A stretch of 64,000 nt of DNA from Gymnodinialimonas ceratoperidinii (GCF_019297855.1 NZ_CP079194.1:669501-733500); one strand, 5' to 3'. Shown: positions 15,220-26,366, numbered from the stretch's first letter. Notes: a model not told the origin generated them from the letters alone. Program-made: numbers and translations.

Positions 15220-16488
15220 ATGACCAAATTGCACACTTTGCGGCTGACCTGCGCGGCAACTGCCTTGCTGGCGGCGGGCTCCGCTTCGGCCGATGAGATC
15301 AGCTTTCTGTGCTACCAGAACGGCAACGAATGCGAGGTGCTGAGCGCGATCGCCGCCGATTACGAGGCCGAGACCGGCCACACCGTCGCGATGGAAGTCG
15401 TCGGCTACGAGATCATTCGCGACCAGCTGGAAAACCAGTTGCAGACGGACGCCGCACCGGACGTGGCGCGGGTCACGAACCTTGGGGGTCTGAACCAGTA
15501 TTACCTCGATCTGACCCCTTACGTGGACGCCGATTACATGGAGGCGGCCTATGGCTCGGTGCTGCCGTGGTATCGCGCGCCGGGGGGCGAGGATCAGGGC
15601 ATCTATGGCTGGCCGACCGAGCTTACCGTGACTGGTCCCTACATCAACGTGACCATGTTCGATGACGCGGGCGTGGACATCCCCGGCGATGGCGCGACCT
15701 GGGAGGAGTGGATGGAGGCTCTCGGCGAGGTGCAGGAGACCCTCGGCATGGATGCGGTCTTCGCGATGGATCGCACCGCCCACCGTTGGGCCGGGCCTGC
15801 GTTCTCCTACGGCGCGGCGTTCTTCGATGACGACGGTGTGCCGATCCTAGTGGATGAAGGCTTTGCCGACTACGCCCGCACCTTCGTGGAGTGGCACGAG
15901 CGCGGCCTGATGCCGGCCGATGGCTGGCCCGCCGGTACCGGCACTGCCTACCGCAACGCCTCGCCGCTGTTCCTGTCCGGTTCGGTCGCGATGCTCATGT
16001 CCGGCTCGTGGAATATCGGGAACTTCTCGGAGAACATCACCGATTTCGAGTGGCGCGCCGTGCCTGCGCCCTGCGGCCCCGGCGGCTGCGGTGCGATGCC
16101 CGGCGGCGCTGGCGTCGTGGCGTTCAGCTCGACCGATGTGCCCGAGGCGGCTGCGGGCCTGATCGCCCACTTCGCCACGGAAGAGAATGCGGCGCGTTAC
16201 GCGGCAGAGACCTCTTCGATCACGGCGCATTCGGGCCTTCAGGCCTCCGGCGTGGATTACGGCGACGCGGACCCGGCGGTGGCCCAGGCCCTGTCGACCT
16301 TTGCAGCTTCCATCGGCACTGCCGCCGAGACGACGCCGCAGGCCTTCACCTTCCAGGGCTACGCCCAGAACTTCGTGATCTACGGCGTCGTGCCGGACTA
16401 CATCACGCAGGTCATCACCGGTGAAAGCACCCTGGAAGAAGCGCTCGATGCGATTGATGCGGATGTTGCCGCGCAGATCGCGGAATAA
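15220..16488 (+). CDS. Carbohydrate ABC transporter substrate-binding protein (SBP family 1)
   Basis: A 422-residue secreted protein. A signal peptide ends near AGSASADE (residue 26 or so). The mature chain follows the MalE/UgpB fold: ISFLCYQNGNECEVLSAIAADYEAETGHTV, DAAPDVARVTNLGG, GWPTELTVTGPYINVTMFDDAG and SGSVAMLMSGSWNIGNF. It has two Cys pairs (CYQNGNEC and CGPGGC) that could form periplasmic disulfides. The ATG at 15220 has GGGAGG 8 bases upstream; an ATG 24 bases earlier is less likely. First of a four-gene operon (SBP, two permeases, ATPase). Sugar not predictable. Confidence 0.92.
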   Translation: MTKLHTLRLTCAATALLAAGSASADEISFLCYQNGNECEVLSAIAADYEAETGHTVAMEVVGYEIIRDQLENQLQTDAAPDVARVTNLGGLNQYYLDLTPYVDADYMEAAYGSVLPWYRAPGGEDQGIYGWPTELTVTGPYINVTMFDDAGVDIPGDGATWEEWMEALGEVQETLGMDAVFAMDRTAHRWAGPAFSYGAAFFDDDGVPILVDEGFADYARTFVEWHERGLMPADGWPAGTGTAYRNASPLFLSGSVAMLMSGSWNIGNFSENITDFEWRAVPAPCGPGGCGAMPGGAGVVAFSSTDVPEAAAGLIAHFATEENAARYAAETSSITAHSGLQASGVDYGDADPAVAQALSTFAASIGTAAETTPQAFTFQGYAQNFVIYGVVPDYITQVITGESTLEEALDAIDADVAAQIAE

Positions 16489-16509
16489 GAGCAGTAGAGG
16501 GTCAGGACG

Positions 16510-17571
16510 ATGTGGACGGCGGTTGAAAATGCCTTCGCGGGCTCGTCCTGGCCGCTCGCCTTTCTTGTTTACCTTATCGTGGGGGCGGTCATTGCCCGCC
16601 CCTCCGGCACCCTCGGCTCTCGCGCCATGGCCGTGCTCGGCTGGCCGATCGAGCTGGCGCAGAAGCTGCGCGGCCATGGGCCCTTGCCTTATCTTTTCCT
16701 GCTGCCGAACCTTCTGGTCTTCGGCATCTTCACCTTCGCACCCCTGTTCATCAACGTGGGCTTTTCCGTCACCGAAGGTCAGAGCATCAGCTTTGCCGAC
16801 CGGCCCTTCGCGGGCACCGACAACTGGCAGCGCTTGTTGGCCGAGACGCAGATCGATACCGGCAATCCCAACCTCGAGGATGACCAGTTCTACCGCGCCG
16901 TCATGGACACAAGCGTCTTCGTCATCTTTCAGGTGCCGATCATGGTCCTGTTCTCGCTGATCACGGCGCTGGTGCTGAACCGCGATATCGTCGCGCGCGG
17001 GCTTTGGCGGTCGATCTTCTTCTATCCCGTCATGCTCTCGCCCGTGGTGGTGGGTTTTCTCTGGACGCTGATCCTGAAACGTCAGGGCCTTCTGTCAATC
17101 ACCCTGATGAACTGGGGCTGGATAGACGAGCCGATCCAATGGCTGGTCGACCCGAGTTGGACGATGTTCTGGTCGATCTTCGTCTACACATGGGCGCATC
17201 TGGGCTTCTACATGCTGATCCTGCTGGCCGGTTTGCAGGCAATTCCTGCCGACCTTTACGAGGCAGCCGAGATGGACGGCGCGTCTCCCTGGCGCGTCTT
17301 GCGCCGGATCACCCTGCCGCTCCTGATGCCGACGCTTCTGGTGGTCACCGTGCTGTCGCTGATCAAGGCGTTTCAGGCCTTTGAGGAACTCTATGCCATG
17401 CAAGTCGGATGGATTTCGGTCGTGGCCTACATCTTCGAGACGGCCGGCCTGCGTGGCAACCCGACGCCCAACGGGCTCGGCATCGCGGCGACGGCCTCGC
17501 TGATCATCGCAGGCGCGCTGGCGATATTCTCGATGCTGCAAATCTTCCTAAGCGGGAGAGGCGCACGATGA
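16510..17571 (+). CDS. Carbohydrate ABC transporter permease (MalF/UgpA type) with an extra N-terminal helix
   Basis: A 353-residue permease. An additional N-terminal hydrophobic segment (about residues 14-30) and a linker precede the family start GPLPYLFLLPNLLVFGIFTFAPLF. The core has RSIFFYPVMLSPVVVGFLW and the EAA loop YEAAEMDGASPWRVLRRITLPLL. Its stop overlaps the next ATG by four bases (ATGA). It forms a heterodimer with the unusually long permease at 17568. Normal MalF-type proteins of this group have about 290-310 residues. Confidence 0.9.
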   Translation: MWTAVENAFAGSSWPLAFLVYLIVGAVIARPSGTLGSRAMAVLGWPIELAQKLRGHGPLPYLFLLPNLLVFGIFTFAPLFINVGFSVTEGQSISFADRPFAGTDNWQRLLAETQIDTGNPNLEDDQFYRAVMDTSVFVIFQVPIMVLFSLITALVLNRDIVARGLWRSIFFYPVMLSPVVVGFLWTLILKRQGLLSITLMNWGWIDEPIQWLVDPSWTMFWSIFVYTWAHLGFYMLILLAGLQAIPADLYEAAEMDGASPWRVLRRITLPLLMPTLLVVTVLSLIKAFQAFEELYAMQVGWISVVAYIFETAGLRGNPTPNGLGIAATASLIIAGALAIFSMLQIFLSGRGAR

Positions 17572-19019
17572 GCACTGTCTGGGATTTCCTCAGCCGCACC
17601 GCGGGCGGGCGGCATGGCGGGCGCAATCGGCTGAGCTGGACCGATTGGCTCTCCTACGCCTACCTGATCTTCGGGTTCCTGATGATCCTCGTGCCTGTGA
17701 TCTGGCTTGGGCTGAACTCGGTGAAGTCTCAGTTCCAGATCGAGAGCCAGGACATCTCGCTCCTGCCGGGTGATTTCGACCGGGTGGCGCGGGCGACGGT
17801 GAACGGGCCCGACGGGCGCGAGATCTTCATCATCGCGGATCTGCCGGACTGGGTGTTGAACTGGTCCGACCTCTCCGAGGCCGAGCGCGAAGGCCGCGAC
17901 GTGGCAGCCTTCCTTGAAGGGTTCGAGGGTAATGCGCTCTATGCGCTGCGTTCGCATCTGGGCCAAGTCAGCAACGCCGCGCGGCAGATGATCGCCGAGG
18001 AGGGGCTTCCCGTCTGGTTGAACCGCTACGCTGCCCTGACGCCACAAGCGCGCGAGGCCTTCGACCTCGACGCCGTGGTCGCGACGCTGGATCAGGACCA
18101 ACAGAGGCTGATCCTCGAATATCTGGGGGTGGAGCCCTACCAGCCGAACCGGATCGTGACGCAGGTTCTGGTGACCGCACCGCATCCGGAAACCGGCGAG
18201 GTCATGGAATGGGCGATCCCCAATCCCAACGCCTCGTCCGAGTTCTTCCCCGGCCGCGCGGTCAATGGCGACGCGAGCCAGGTCGTGCGCCTGCCTGCCG
18301 AAAGCGTCATCGCCACACGCACCATCGCGCCGTCCTGGGGCAATTATTCCGAGCCTCTGTCCGGCACCGCCTACGGCGTCAACGTGGACTTCGCGACCTG
18401 CATTACCAACTCGGTCCTCGTCACCGTCATTGCCACGCTGATGACCTTGCTGATCAACTCCATGGCCGCCTTCGCCCTGTCGAAATACACCTTCAAGGGC
18501 CAGACCCTGTTCCTGATCGTCATTCTGGCGACGCTCATGGTGCCTGCCACGATCACCCTCGTCGGCGTGTTCAAGGCGATCAACGCGACGGGGCTTTCGG
18601 GGTCGATCTGGGGCGTGATCATCCCCGGCGCGGCGACCCCGGCGGGCGTGTTCCTGCTGCGGCAATACATGCTGACGATCCCCGACGAACTGCTCGAGGC
18701 CGCCCGTATGGACTCGGCCTCCGAATGGAAGGTCTACTGGCGCATCATCCTGCCGCTGGCGCTCCCGGCCATTGCCGCGCTTGGCATCCTCAGCGTCATC
18801 TGGCGCTGGAACGATCTGATCATTCCCATGGTCGCCATCGCCACCAATACCGAGGCCTATACGATCCAGCTTTGCCTGCTGGAATTCCGCGGCGAGCACA
18901 TCAGCCAGGAACATTACCGCCTTGCAATGACGGTCGTGTCGCTGATCCCGACCACCTTGGTCTTCGTCTTCCTGCAGAAATACATCACCACCGGCATCGC
19001 CAATACCGGCATGAAATGA
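17568..19019 (+). CDS. Carbohydrate ABC transporter permease (MalG/UgpE type) with a 225-residue periplasmic insert
   Basis: A 483-residue permease, against about 280 for the family. The first helix (about residues 30-50) is followed not by the usual short loop but by a soluble segment at about 52-278. That segment includes a helical part (LSEAEREGRDVAAFLEGFEGNA split over 101-122) and a beta-rich part (TQVLVTAPHPETGE, PNASSEFFPGR). The canonical core then resumes with TNSVLVTVIATLMTLLINSM and the EAA loop LLEAARMDSASEWKVYWRIILP. The start ATG at 17568 overlaps the preceding stop; the frame is open further upstream but that part is out-of-frame permease sequence. The insert is probably periplasmic and may dock or sense substrate. 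Confidence 0.88.
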   Translation: MSTVWDFLSRTAGGRHGGRNRLSWTDWLSYAYLIFGFLMILVPVIWLGLNSVKSQFQIESQDISLLPGDFDRVARATVNGPDGREIFIIADLPDWVLNWSDLSEAEREGRDVAAFLEGFEGNALYALRSHLGQVSNAARQMIAEEGLPVWLNRYAALTPQAREAFDLDAVVATLDQDQQRLILEYLGVEPYQPNRIVTQVLVTAPHPETGEVMEWAIPNPNASSEFFPGRAVNGDASQVVRLPAESVIATRTIAPSWGNYSEPLSGTAYGVNVDFATCITNSVLVTVIATLMTLLINSMAAFALSKYTFKGQTLFLIVILATLMVPATITLVGVFKAINATGLSGSIWGVIIPGAATPAGVFLLRQYMLTIPDELLEAARMDSASEWKVYWRIILPLALPAIAALGILSVIWRWNDLIIPMVAIATNTEAYTIQLCLLEFRGEHISQEHYRLAMTVVSLIPTTLVFVFLQKYITTGIANTGMK

Positions 19020-19097
19020 GCCACCCCGAAACAGCGCCGCGCCGCGGGCGGACACGCCCCGGCGGCGCAGGACGCTTCAGGGAAAAAGGAAACACCC

Positions 19098-20171
<1,074 letters not shown>

Positions 20172-20187
20172 GGCTTGACTCGCGAGG

Positions 20188-20225
20188 TGGAACGTTCCAA
20201 AACGGCTGCAAATAGGAACGTTCCA
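20188..20225 (+). promoter_or_regulatory. Tandem LacI-type operators before catabolic operon 1
   Basis: TGGAACGTTCCA (20188-20199) and AGGAACGTTCCA (20214-20225) share the perfect 10-bp palindrome GGAACGTTCC. The centres are 26 bp apart. The second ends 16 bases before the ATG of the Gfo/Idh gene, a position that would block transcription or initiation. The same palindrome lies before operon 2 at 30674. A central CG in a 10-16 bp palindrome is the mark of LacI-family operators. Confidence 0.8.
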
Positions 20226-20229
20226 ATAA

Positions 20230-21234
<1,005 letters not shown>

Positions 21235-21235
21235 G

Positions 21236-22822
21236 ATGCGCAGCGAACGTCCCTCGAAGATCGTCACCGGCGCGGAGGCCGCGGCCCGCATCAAGGATGG
21301 CGCGGTGGTCACCGTCTCCTCCAGCTCGGCGCTCGGCTGTCCCGATGCGGTGCTGGAAGCCATCGGCGCGCGGTTCGAGGCTGAAGGCCACCCGCGCGAC
21401 CTGACCACGCTGCACCCGATCGCGGCGGGCGACATGTATGGGGTCAAGGGCGTCGATCACATCGCCCGCGACGGTCTGCTCTCGCGGATCATCGGCGGCT
21501 CCTATCCCTCCGGCCCCTCGTCCCTGCCGATGCCCGCGATCTGGCAGATGGTCGTCGAGGACCGCGTGGCCGCCTACAACGTGCCTTCGGGCATCCTCTA
21601 TGACATGCACCGCGACGTCGCCGCGCGCCGCCCCGGCGTGCTGACCAAGGTGGGGTTGGAGACTTTCGTGGACCCGGTTCGTGAAGGCTGCGCCATGAAC
21701 GCCCGCGCCGAGGCGGACCCCATCGTCAGCCGCGTCGACTTCGGCGGTGAAACCTGGCTGCATTTCCCCAATATCGTGCCGGACGTGGCGATCATCCGCG
21801 CCACCACGGCGGACGAGAACGGCAACCTGACCTACGAGCACGAGGGCGCCTACCTCGGCGGGCTCGATCAGGCCATCGCCACGCGCAACCACGGCGGTCT
21901 CGTCATCGCGCAGGTCAAGCGGATCACCGCGGCGGGCAGCCTGCGGCCCCACGACGTCCATGTGCCGGGCCACCTCGTCGATCTGATCGTCGTCGCCCCG
22001 GACCAGCGCCAGACCACGGAAACGCCCTATGATCCCGCGATCAGCGGCGAGGTGATGCGCCCCTGGGACAGCTTCGCGCTGGCCGAGCACGGGGTGGAGA
22101 AGGTCATCGCCCGGCGCGCCGCGATGGAGCTTTCGCGCGGCATGACCGCGAACCTCGGGTTCGGAATCTCGGCCCTGGTGCCGCGTATCCTGCTGGAGGA
22201 AGGCGCCCATGACGCTGTCACCTGGGCCATCGAACAGGGTGCCGTGGGGGGCATGCCCCTGACCGGCTTCGCCTTCGGCTGCGCCTCCAACGCCGATGCC
22301 TTCGTCCCCTCGCCGCAGCAGTTCTCCTATTTCCAGGGTGGCGGCTTCGACGTGTCCTTCCTGTCGTTCATGGAGGTCGACGTGGACGGCAACGTGAACG
22401 TCTCCAAGCTTGGCAAGAAGCCCTACCTGACGGCGGGGTGCGGCGGCTTCGTGGACATCACGGCGCATGCGAAGAAAATCGTCTTCTCTGGCTATTTCGA
22501 GGCGGGCGCGGGGCTCGAGCTGACCGAGGAGGGGCTGCGCGTCACCACGCCGGGCCGGTTCACCAAGATGGTCGAAGCGGTGGAGCATGTCACCTTCGCA
22601 GGCCGTCGCGCGCGGGCACGGGGCGCCGACGTGCTCTACATTACCGAGCGCTGCGTCATGCGCCTCGGCGACAAGGGGCTGGTGGCGACCGAGATCATGC
22701 CCGGCATCGACCCGGCGCGCGACATCGTGGAAGCCAGCGAAGGCCGCGTCACCATCGCCGAGGACGCGGCAACCATGCCGCTCTCGCTCCTGCGGGACGG
22801 GCCGATGGGGCTGGTGCCATGA
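21236..22822 (+). CDS. Fused acyl-CoA:acetate CoA-transferase (YdiF / propionate CoA-transferase type)
   Basis: A 528-residue class I CoA-transferase with both alpha and beta halves in one chain, as in E. coli YdiF. The catalytic Glu motif is AIEQGAVGG with Glu at residue 333, the same number as in YdiF, where it forms the glutamyl-CoA thioester. The alpha half has PSGPSSLPM and NVPSGILYDMHRDVAARRPG; the beta half has NADAFVPSPQQFSYFQGGGFDVSFLS split near 415-440. The ATG at 21236 follows the previous stop by one base; an ATG at 21221 overlapping it is an alternative. It would activate a carboxylic acid from the pathway using acetyl- or another acyl-CoA. Confidence 0.9.
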   Translation: MRSERPSKIVTGAEAAARIKDGAVVTVSSSSALGCPDAVLEAIGARFEAEGHPRDLTTLHPIAAGDMYGVKGVDHIARDGLLSRIIGGSYPSGPSSLPMPAIWQMVVEDRVAAYNVPSGILYDMHRDVAARRPGVLTKVGLETFVDPVREGCAMNARAEADPIVSRVDFGGETWLHFPNIVPDVAIIRATTADENGNLTYEHEGAYLGGLDQAIATRNHGGLVIAQVKRITAAGSLRPHDVHVPGHLVDLIVVAPDQRQTTETPYDPAISGEVMRPWDSFALAEHGVEKVIARRAAMELSRGMTANLGFGISALVPRILLEEGAHDAVTWAIEQGAVGGMPLTGFAFGCASNADAFVPSPQQFSYFQGGGFDVSFLSFMEVDVDGNVNVSKLGKKPYLTAGCGGFVDITAHAKKIVFSGYFEAGAGLELTEEGLRVTTPGRFTKMVEAVEHVTFAGRRARARGADVLYITERCVMRLGDKGLVATEIMPGIDPARDIVEASEGRVTIAEDAATMPLSLLRDGPMGLVP

Positions 22823-23583
22823 CCGGGGTGCACCTCTCCCTCGACGGGGCCGTAGCGGGGATCACGCTGGACAACCCGTCGAAGCTCAACGCTTTCACCC
22901 GGCCGATGCTGCGCCAGTTGGACGAGGCCTGCGCCACGCTGGAAACCTCGCCCGGCGTGCGCTGCGTGCTGATCCTCGCCGCCGAGGCGCGCGCCTTCTG
23001 CGCCGGGGCCGACATCACCGCTTGGGGAGAGCTCTCCCCCACCGATTTCGCACGCCTCTGGGTGCGCGACGGACACCGAGTCTTCGACCGCCTCGCGCGC
23101 TTGCCGATGCCCACCATCGCGGTGCTTGAGGCCCATGCGTTCGGGGGCGGGCTGGAACTCGCCGCCTGCGCCGACATGCGCATCATGGCACCCCGCGCGA
23201 CGCTGACCCTACCCGAGGCGCAGGTCGGCATCGTGCCCGGTTGGGGCGGCTGCACCCGGCTGCTGCGCCTTCTGCCGGAACCCATGGTGAAGGAGATGGC
23301 CCTCTTCGGCCGCCGCATCGACGCGACGCGCGCCGCGGCGGCGGGCTTCGCCACGGTCTCCGACACGCCTCGGTCGACGGCCGAAGAGATCGCCGCGACG
23401 ACGATCACCGCCTCGCCCCGCGCGCAGGAAATCGCGAAATACCAGATCCACGCCGCCGTGGGCGAGGACCGCAACGCCATGATCGAGGCCCTGGGCGGCG
23501 GCATGGCCGGCGCCACCGGGGACCGGGACGAGGGCGTCGCCGCCTTCACCGAAAAACGCACAGCAGAATTCCGAGGCAACTGA
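22819..23583 (+). CDS. Enoyl-CoA hydratase/isomerase family protein
   Basis: A 254-residue crotonase-fold enzyme. The oxyanion-hole segment is FCAGADI (60-66), and the two catalytic glutamates of true hydratases are both present: Glu113 in GGGLELA and Glu133 in TLPEAQVG. A water-adding or water-removing step on a CoA thioester is therefore likely. The start overlaps the CoA-transferase stop by four bases (ATGA), so the CoA ester made by the previous enzyme is its probable substrate. The long upstream extension of the frame is antisense-like noise inside the CoA-transferase gene. Confidence 0.9.
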   Translation: MTGVHLSLDGAVAGITLDNPSKLNAFTRPMLRQLDEACATLETSPGVRCVLILAAEARAFCAGADITAWGELSPTDFARLWVRDGHRVFDRLARLPMPTIAVLEAHAFGGGLELAACADMRIMAPRATLTLPEAQVGIVPGWGGCTRLLRLLPEPMVKEMALFGRRIDATRAAAAGFATVSDTPRSTAEEIAATTITASPRAQEIAKYQIHAAVGEDRNAMIEALGGGMAGATGDRDEGVAAFTEKRTAEFRGN

Positions 23584-23584
23584 C

Positions 23585-25105
23585 ATGACCGAGATGACGA
23601 TCATTCCTTCCGCCGGCATGGCCACGCCCGCGCCCTTCACCGCCCGCCACCTGATCGACGGCGCGTGGCGGGACAGCGCCGACCGCGCGGTTTCCGAGCG
23701 GCATTCGCCGGCCCACGGCACCCACGTGAGCACCGCCGCGAAGGGCGCGGCGCCAGAGGCCGACGCCGCCATCGCCGCCGCACGCCGCACATTCGACGCG
23801 GGCGATTGGGCCTTCTCCAGCGGCGCGTCGCGCGCGGCGATCCTCTTGAAGGTGGCCGACCTGATCGAGCGGGACCTCGACCGCATCGCGATGCTGGAGA
23901 CGCTGGAATCCGGCAAGCCGATCAGCCAGGCCAAGGCCGAGATCGGAGGCGCGGCGGACCTCTGGCGTTACGCGGCGAGCCTTGCGCGGATGATCCACGG
24001 GGACAGCCACAACTCGCTCGGCGCCGAGATGCTTGGCGTCGTGCTGAAAGAGCCGATCGGCGTCGTCTCCCTCATTACGCCGTGGAATTTTCCCTTTCTC
24101 ATCGTCTCGCAGAAACTGCCCTTCGCGCTGGCCGCGGGCTGCACGGCGGTGATCAAGCCTTCGGAACTGACGCCCTCGACCACCTGCATCCTCGGCGAGT
24201 TGCTGATCGAGGCCGGTCTGCCCGATGGCGTCGCGAATATCGTGCTCGGCTATGGCGACCCGGTGGGAGAGATCCTCTCCACCGATCCGCGCGTCGACAT
24301 GGTCAGCTTCACCGGCTCCACCGGTGTCGGCAAGCGCATCAGCGCGGCGGCTTCGGGCACGCTCAAGAAGGTCTCGCTGGAGTTGGGCGGCAAGAACCCG
24401 CAGGTCATCTTCCCCGATGCAGACCTCGACCAGGCCGCCGATGCGATCACCTTCGGCGTCTATTTCAACGCCGGCGAATGCTGCAACTCCGGCTCGCGGA
24501 TCATCGTGCACGAGGACGTGGCCGAGGCGCTGACCGAGAAGGTCGTGGCCCTGTCGCGTAAGGTGCCCTTCGGCGATCCGCTGGACCCCGCGACGCAGGT
24601 CGGCGCGATCATCTCGCCCGAACATATGGAGAAGATCAACGGTTACGTGCAGGATGCCGTGGCCGATGGCGCGAAGGTCGCCATTGGCGGCGGCGCGCTG
24701 GAGGTCGAGGGCGTGGGGCCACAGTTCTACCAACCCACGGTGGTCACGAACCTGCGCCCCGAGATGCCCATCGCCCGAGACGAAGTCTTCGGCCCGGTCC
24801 TCGCGGTGCTCACCTTCCGCACGCTCGACGAGGCGCTCGCGCTCTGCAACGACGCGACCTACGGGCTGTCGGCGGGGGTCTGGTCGCGCGACATGTCCAC
24901 CTGCCTCTCCTTCGCGCGGCGGGTGCAGGCGGGCACGGTCTGGACCAACACCTGGATGGACGGCTTTCCCGAGATGCCCTTCGGCGGCGTCAAGGAGAGC
25001 GGTCAGGGGCGCGAGTTGGGCCGCTACGGGCTGGAGGAATTCCTTGAGGTGAAGACCGTGCAGATGCGCATCGGCGACACCCGTCAGCCTTGGGTTTCGG
25101 GGTGA
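23585..25105 (+). CDS. NAD(P)-dependent aldehyde dehydrogenase (betaine/5-carboxymethyl semialdehyde type)
   Basis: A 506-residue aldehyde dehydrogenase. The cofactor region TPWNFPF (165-171), FTGSTGVGK (242-250), general base Glu266 (LELGGKNP) and the catalytic Cys in NAGECCNSGSR (Cys300, with Cys299 beside it) are intact, as is the C-terminal PFGGVKESGQGRELG. It oxidises an aldehyde to a carboxylate with NAD(P). The gene follows the hydratase gene by one base and closes operon 1; its last 22 bases overlap the 3' end of the converging lacI gene. Confidence 0.93.
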   Translation: MTEMTIIPSAGMATPAPFTARHLIDGAWRDSADRAVSERHSPAHGTHVSTAAKGAAPEADAAIAAARRTFDAGDWAFSSGASRAAILLKVADLIERDLDRIAMLETLESGKPISQAKAEIGGAADLWRYAASLARMIHGDSHNSLGAEMLGVVLKEPIGVVSLITPWNFPFLIVSQKLPFALAAGCTAVIKPSELTPSTTCILGELLIEAGLPDGVANIVLGYGDPVGEILSTDPRVDMVSFTGSTGVGKRISAAASGTLKKVSLELGGKNPQVIFPDADLDQAADAITFGVYFNAGECCNSGSRIIVHEDVAEALTEKVVALSRKVPFGDPLDPATQVGAIISPEHMEKINGYVQDAVADGAKVAIGGGALEVEGVGPQFYQPTVVTNLRPEMPIARDEVFGPVLAVLTFRTLDEALALCNDATYGLSAGVWSRDMSTCLSFARRVQAGTVWTNTWMDGFPEMPFGGVKESGQGRELGRYGLEEFLEVKTVQMRIGDTRQPWVSG

Positions 25106-26127
25106 GCCACTTGTTCGAACTCCGGCGACAGGATGTGCGTGAGGCCCGCGGCAGGCTCCCCCGCCATGCGGCGCAGGAGCATCTCGGACATCAGGTGCCC
25201 GGTCTTGCGCAGGTCCTCGTAGACCGAATCGATCCGCGGGCGGATGTTGTCGAAGATCGGCGAGGCGCGCTTGGCGAAGATGTCGGCATCCCGTCCGAGC
25301 ACACCACCGCTGTCGGTCAGCGCCGAGAGGGTGATCAGCGCCGTCACCTCGCCGACGCAGACATAGCCGTCAGGCGGCGTCTCGGACTCGCGGCTGGCGC
25401 GGGTCGCACGGGCGATCTCGGCGGAGGAGCTGTCGAGCGTCGCGCCCTCGATGATCTCGTAGTTGACGCCGGCCGCGCGCACGGCGCTGAGAAAGCCGTA
25501 CCGCAGGTGCTGCGTGAAGGTGAACCGATCCTCGGGCAGGACCATGGCGAGCCTTGTGCGGCCCTTTGCGACCAGTCGCTCCACCGCGGTGCGCGCGAAG
25601 GCCTCGTTGTCGAAATCGACGAAAGGATGCGGTGTCGTGAACTCCGTTCGGCCGTGGCAGACGAAGGGAAAATCCGCCTCGAGCAACATCCGGACGCGGG
25701 GATCGAACGCCTCGGTCCGCGTGAAAAGAACGCCATCGGCCAATTGGTTGCGCAGGATGTTCCGCACTGGTTCCAACCGGTCCGCGCCGACGTTGTCAGG
25801 CACCACGTTGACGGAATAGCCCGTGCCCCGCAGGGCGTCGGTCATGCCCGACAGGAACTCGTGGGTGAAGCCCAGAAATTCGTGCTCGGTATTCAGCAAC
25901 AGCGTTACCACCTGCGTGCGTCCCGTCCGCAGGCGCCGCGCGGCACGATCCGGCACGTAACCGGCCTCGGCCGCAGCCTGTGCTATGGTGGCACGGGTCT
26001 TCGCGGCGATTCGCGGATCATCGGCAAGGGCGCGACTAATCGTGGCGACCGAGAACCCGGTGGCTTCCGCCAAGGAGCGCAGCGTCGGCTTGTCGCCCGT
26101 CTGTGTCAGCCCAGGTTCGCTGCTCAT
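25084..26127 (-). CDS. LacI-family transcriptional regulator 1
   Basis: A 347-residue repressor. The helix-turn-helix is at about residues 14-35 (LRSLAEATGFSVATISRALA) with the recognition helix VATISR; the hinge helix follows (YVPDRAARRLRTG), then a periplasmic-binding-like effector domain. It diverges from a complete glucose-type ABC transporter operon, and two AACGTT-centred imperfect palindromes lie in the 239-bp gap between them. The usual pattern of local, autoregulating sugar repressors suggests that it controls that transporter and perhaps the adjoining catabolic genes. Its 3' end overlaps the aldehyde dehydrogenase gene by 22 bases. Confidence 0.92.
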   Translation of the reverse strand: MSSEPGLTQTGDKPTLRSLAEATGFSVATISRALADDPRIAAKTRATIAQAAAEAGYVPDRAARRLRTGRTQVVTLLLNTEHEFLGFTHEFLSGMTDALRGTGYSVNVVPDNVGADRLEPVRNILRNQLADGVLFTRTEAFDPRVRMLLEADFPFVCHGRTEFTTPHPFVDFDNEAFARTAVERLVAKGRTRLAMVLPEDRFTFTQHLRYGFLSAVRAAGVNYEIIEGATLDSSSAEIARATRASRESETPPDGYVCVGEVTALITLSALTDSGGVLGRDADIFAKRASPIFDNIRPRIDSVYEDLRKTGHLMSEMLLRRMAGEPAAGLTHILSPEFEQVAHPETQG

Positions 26128-26174
26128 CGTTCAAGATCGCCCATCGGTTGCATCCCGCATTGTATTACGCAGGA

Positions 26175-26190
26175 TTTCAAACGTTTCAAT
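26175..26190. promoter_or_regulatory. Candidate LacI-type operator near lacI 1
   Basis: TTTCAAACGTTTCAAT centres on the perfect 8-bp palindrome AAACGTTT (26179-26186); the wider arms match at 6 of 7 positions. It lies 48 bases upstream of the minus-strand lacI start and differs from the GGAACGTTCC class, so it may be the site of the neighbouring regulator 1. Confidence 0.55.
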
Positions 26191-26303
26191 AGCGCCGTTG
26201 AGGCCTTGAGACATTCTGCGGCGCAGAAAAAGGTAACAAAACATGCCGCATTGCGGCGGATGAGGCGAGGAGGCGCTAAAATTTCCGGTTGACTTGACCG
26301 GGA

Positions 26304-26320
26304 TTTATAACGTTTTAATT
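26304..26320 (+). promoter_or_regulatory. Candidate operator and promoter of the glucose-type transporter operon
   Basis: TTTATAACGTTTTAATT has an AACGTT core (26309-26314) with imperfect arms. It overlaps the likely -10 area of a promoter whose -35 could be TTGACT at 26289-26294 or TTGACC at 26294-26299. The transporter ATG follows at 26367. Its AT-rich flanks resemble the site at 26175 more than the GGAACGTTCC sites. Confidence 0.45.
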
Positions 26321-26366
26321 CTGTCAGCCCCGGGAAGGGGGAGTCGGTCAATTGGGAGGAAATCGA

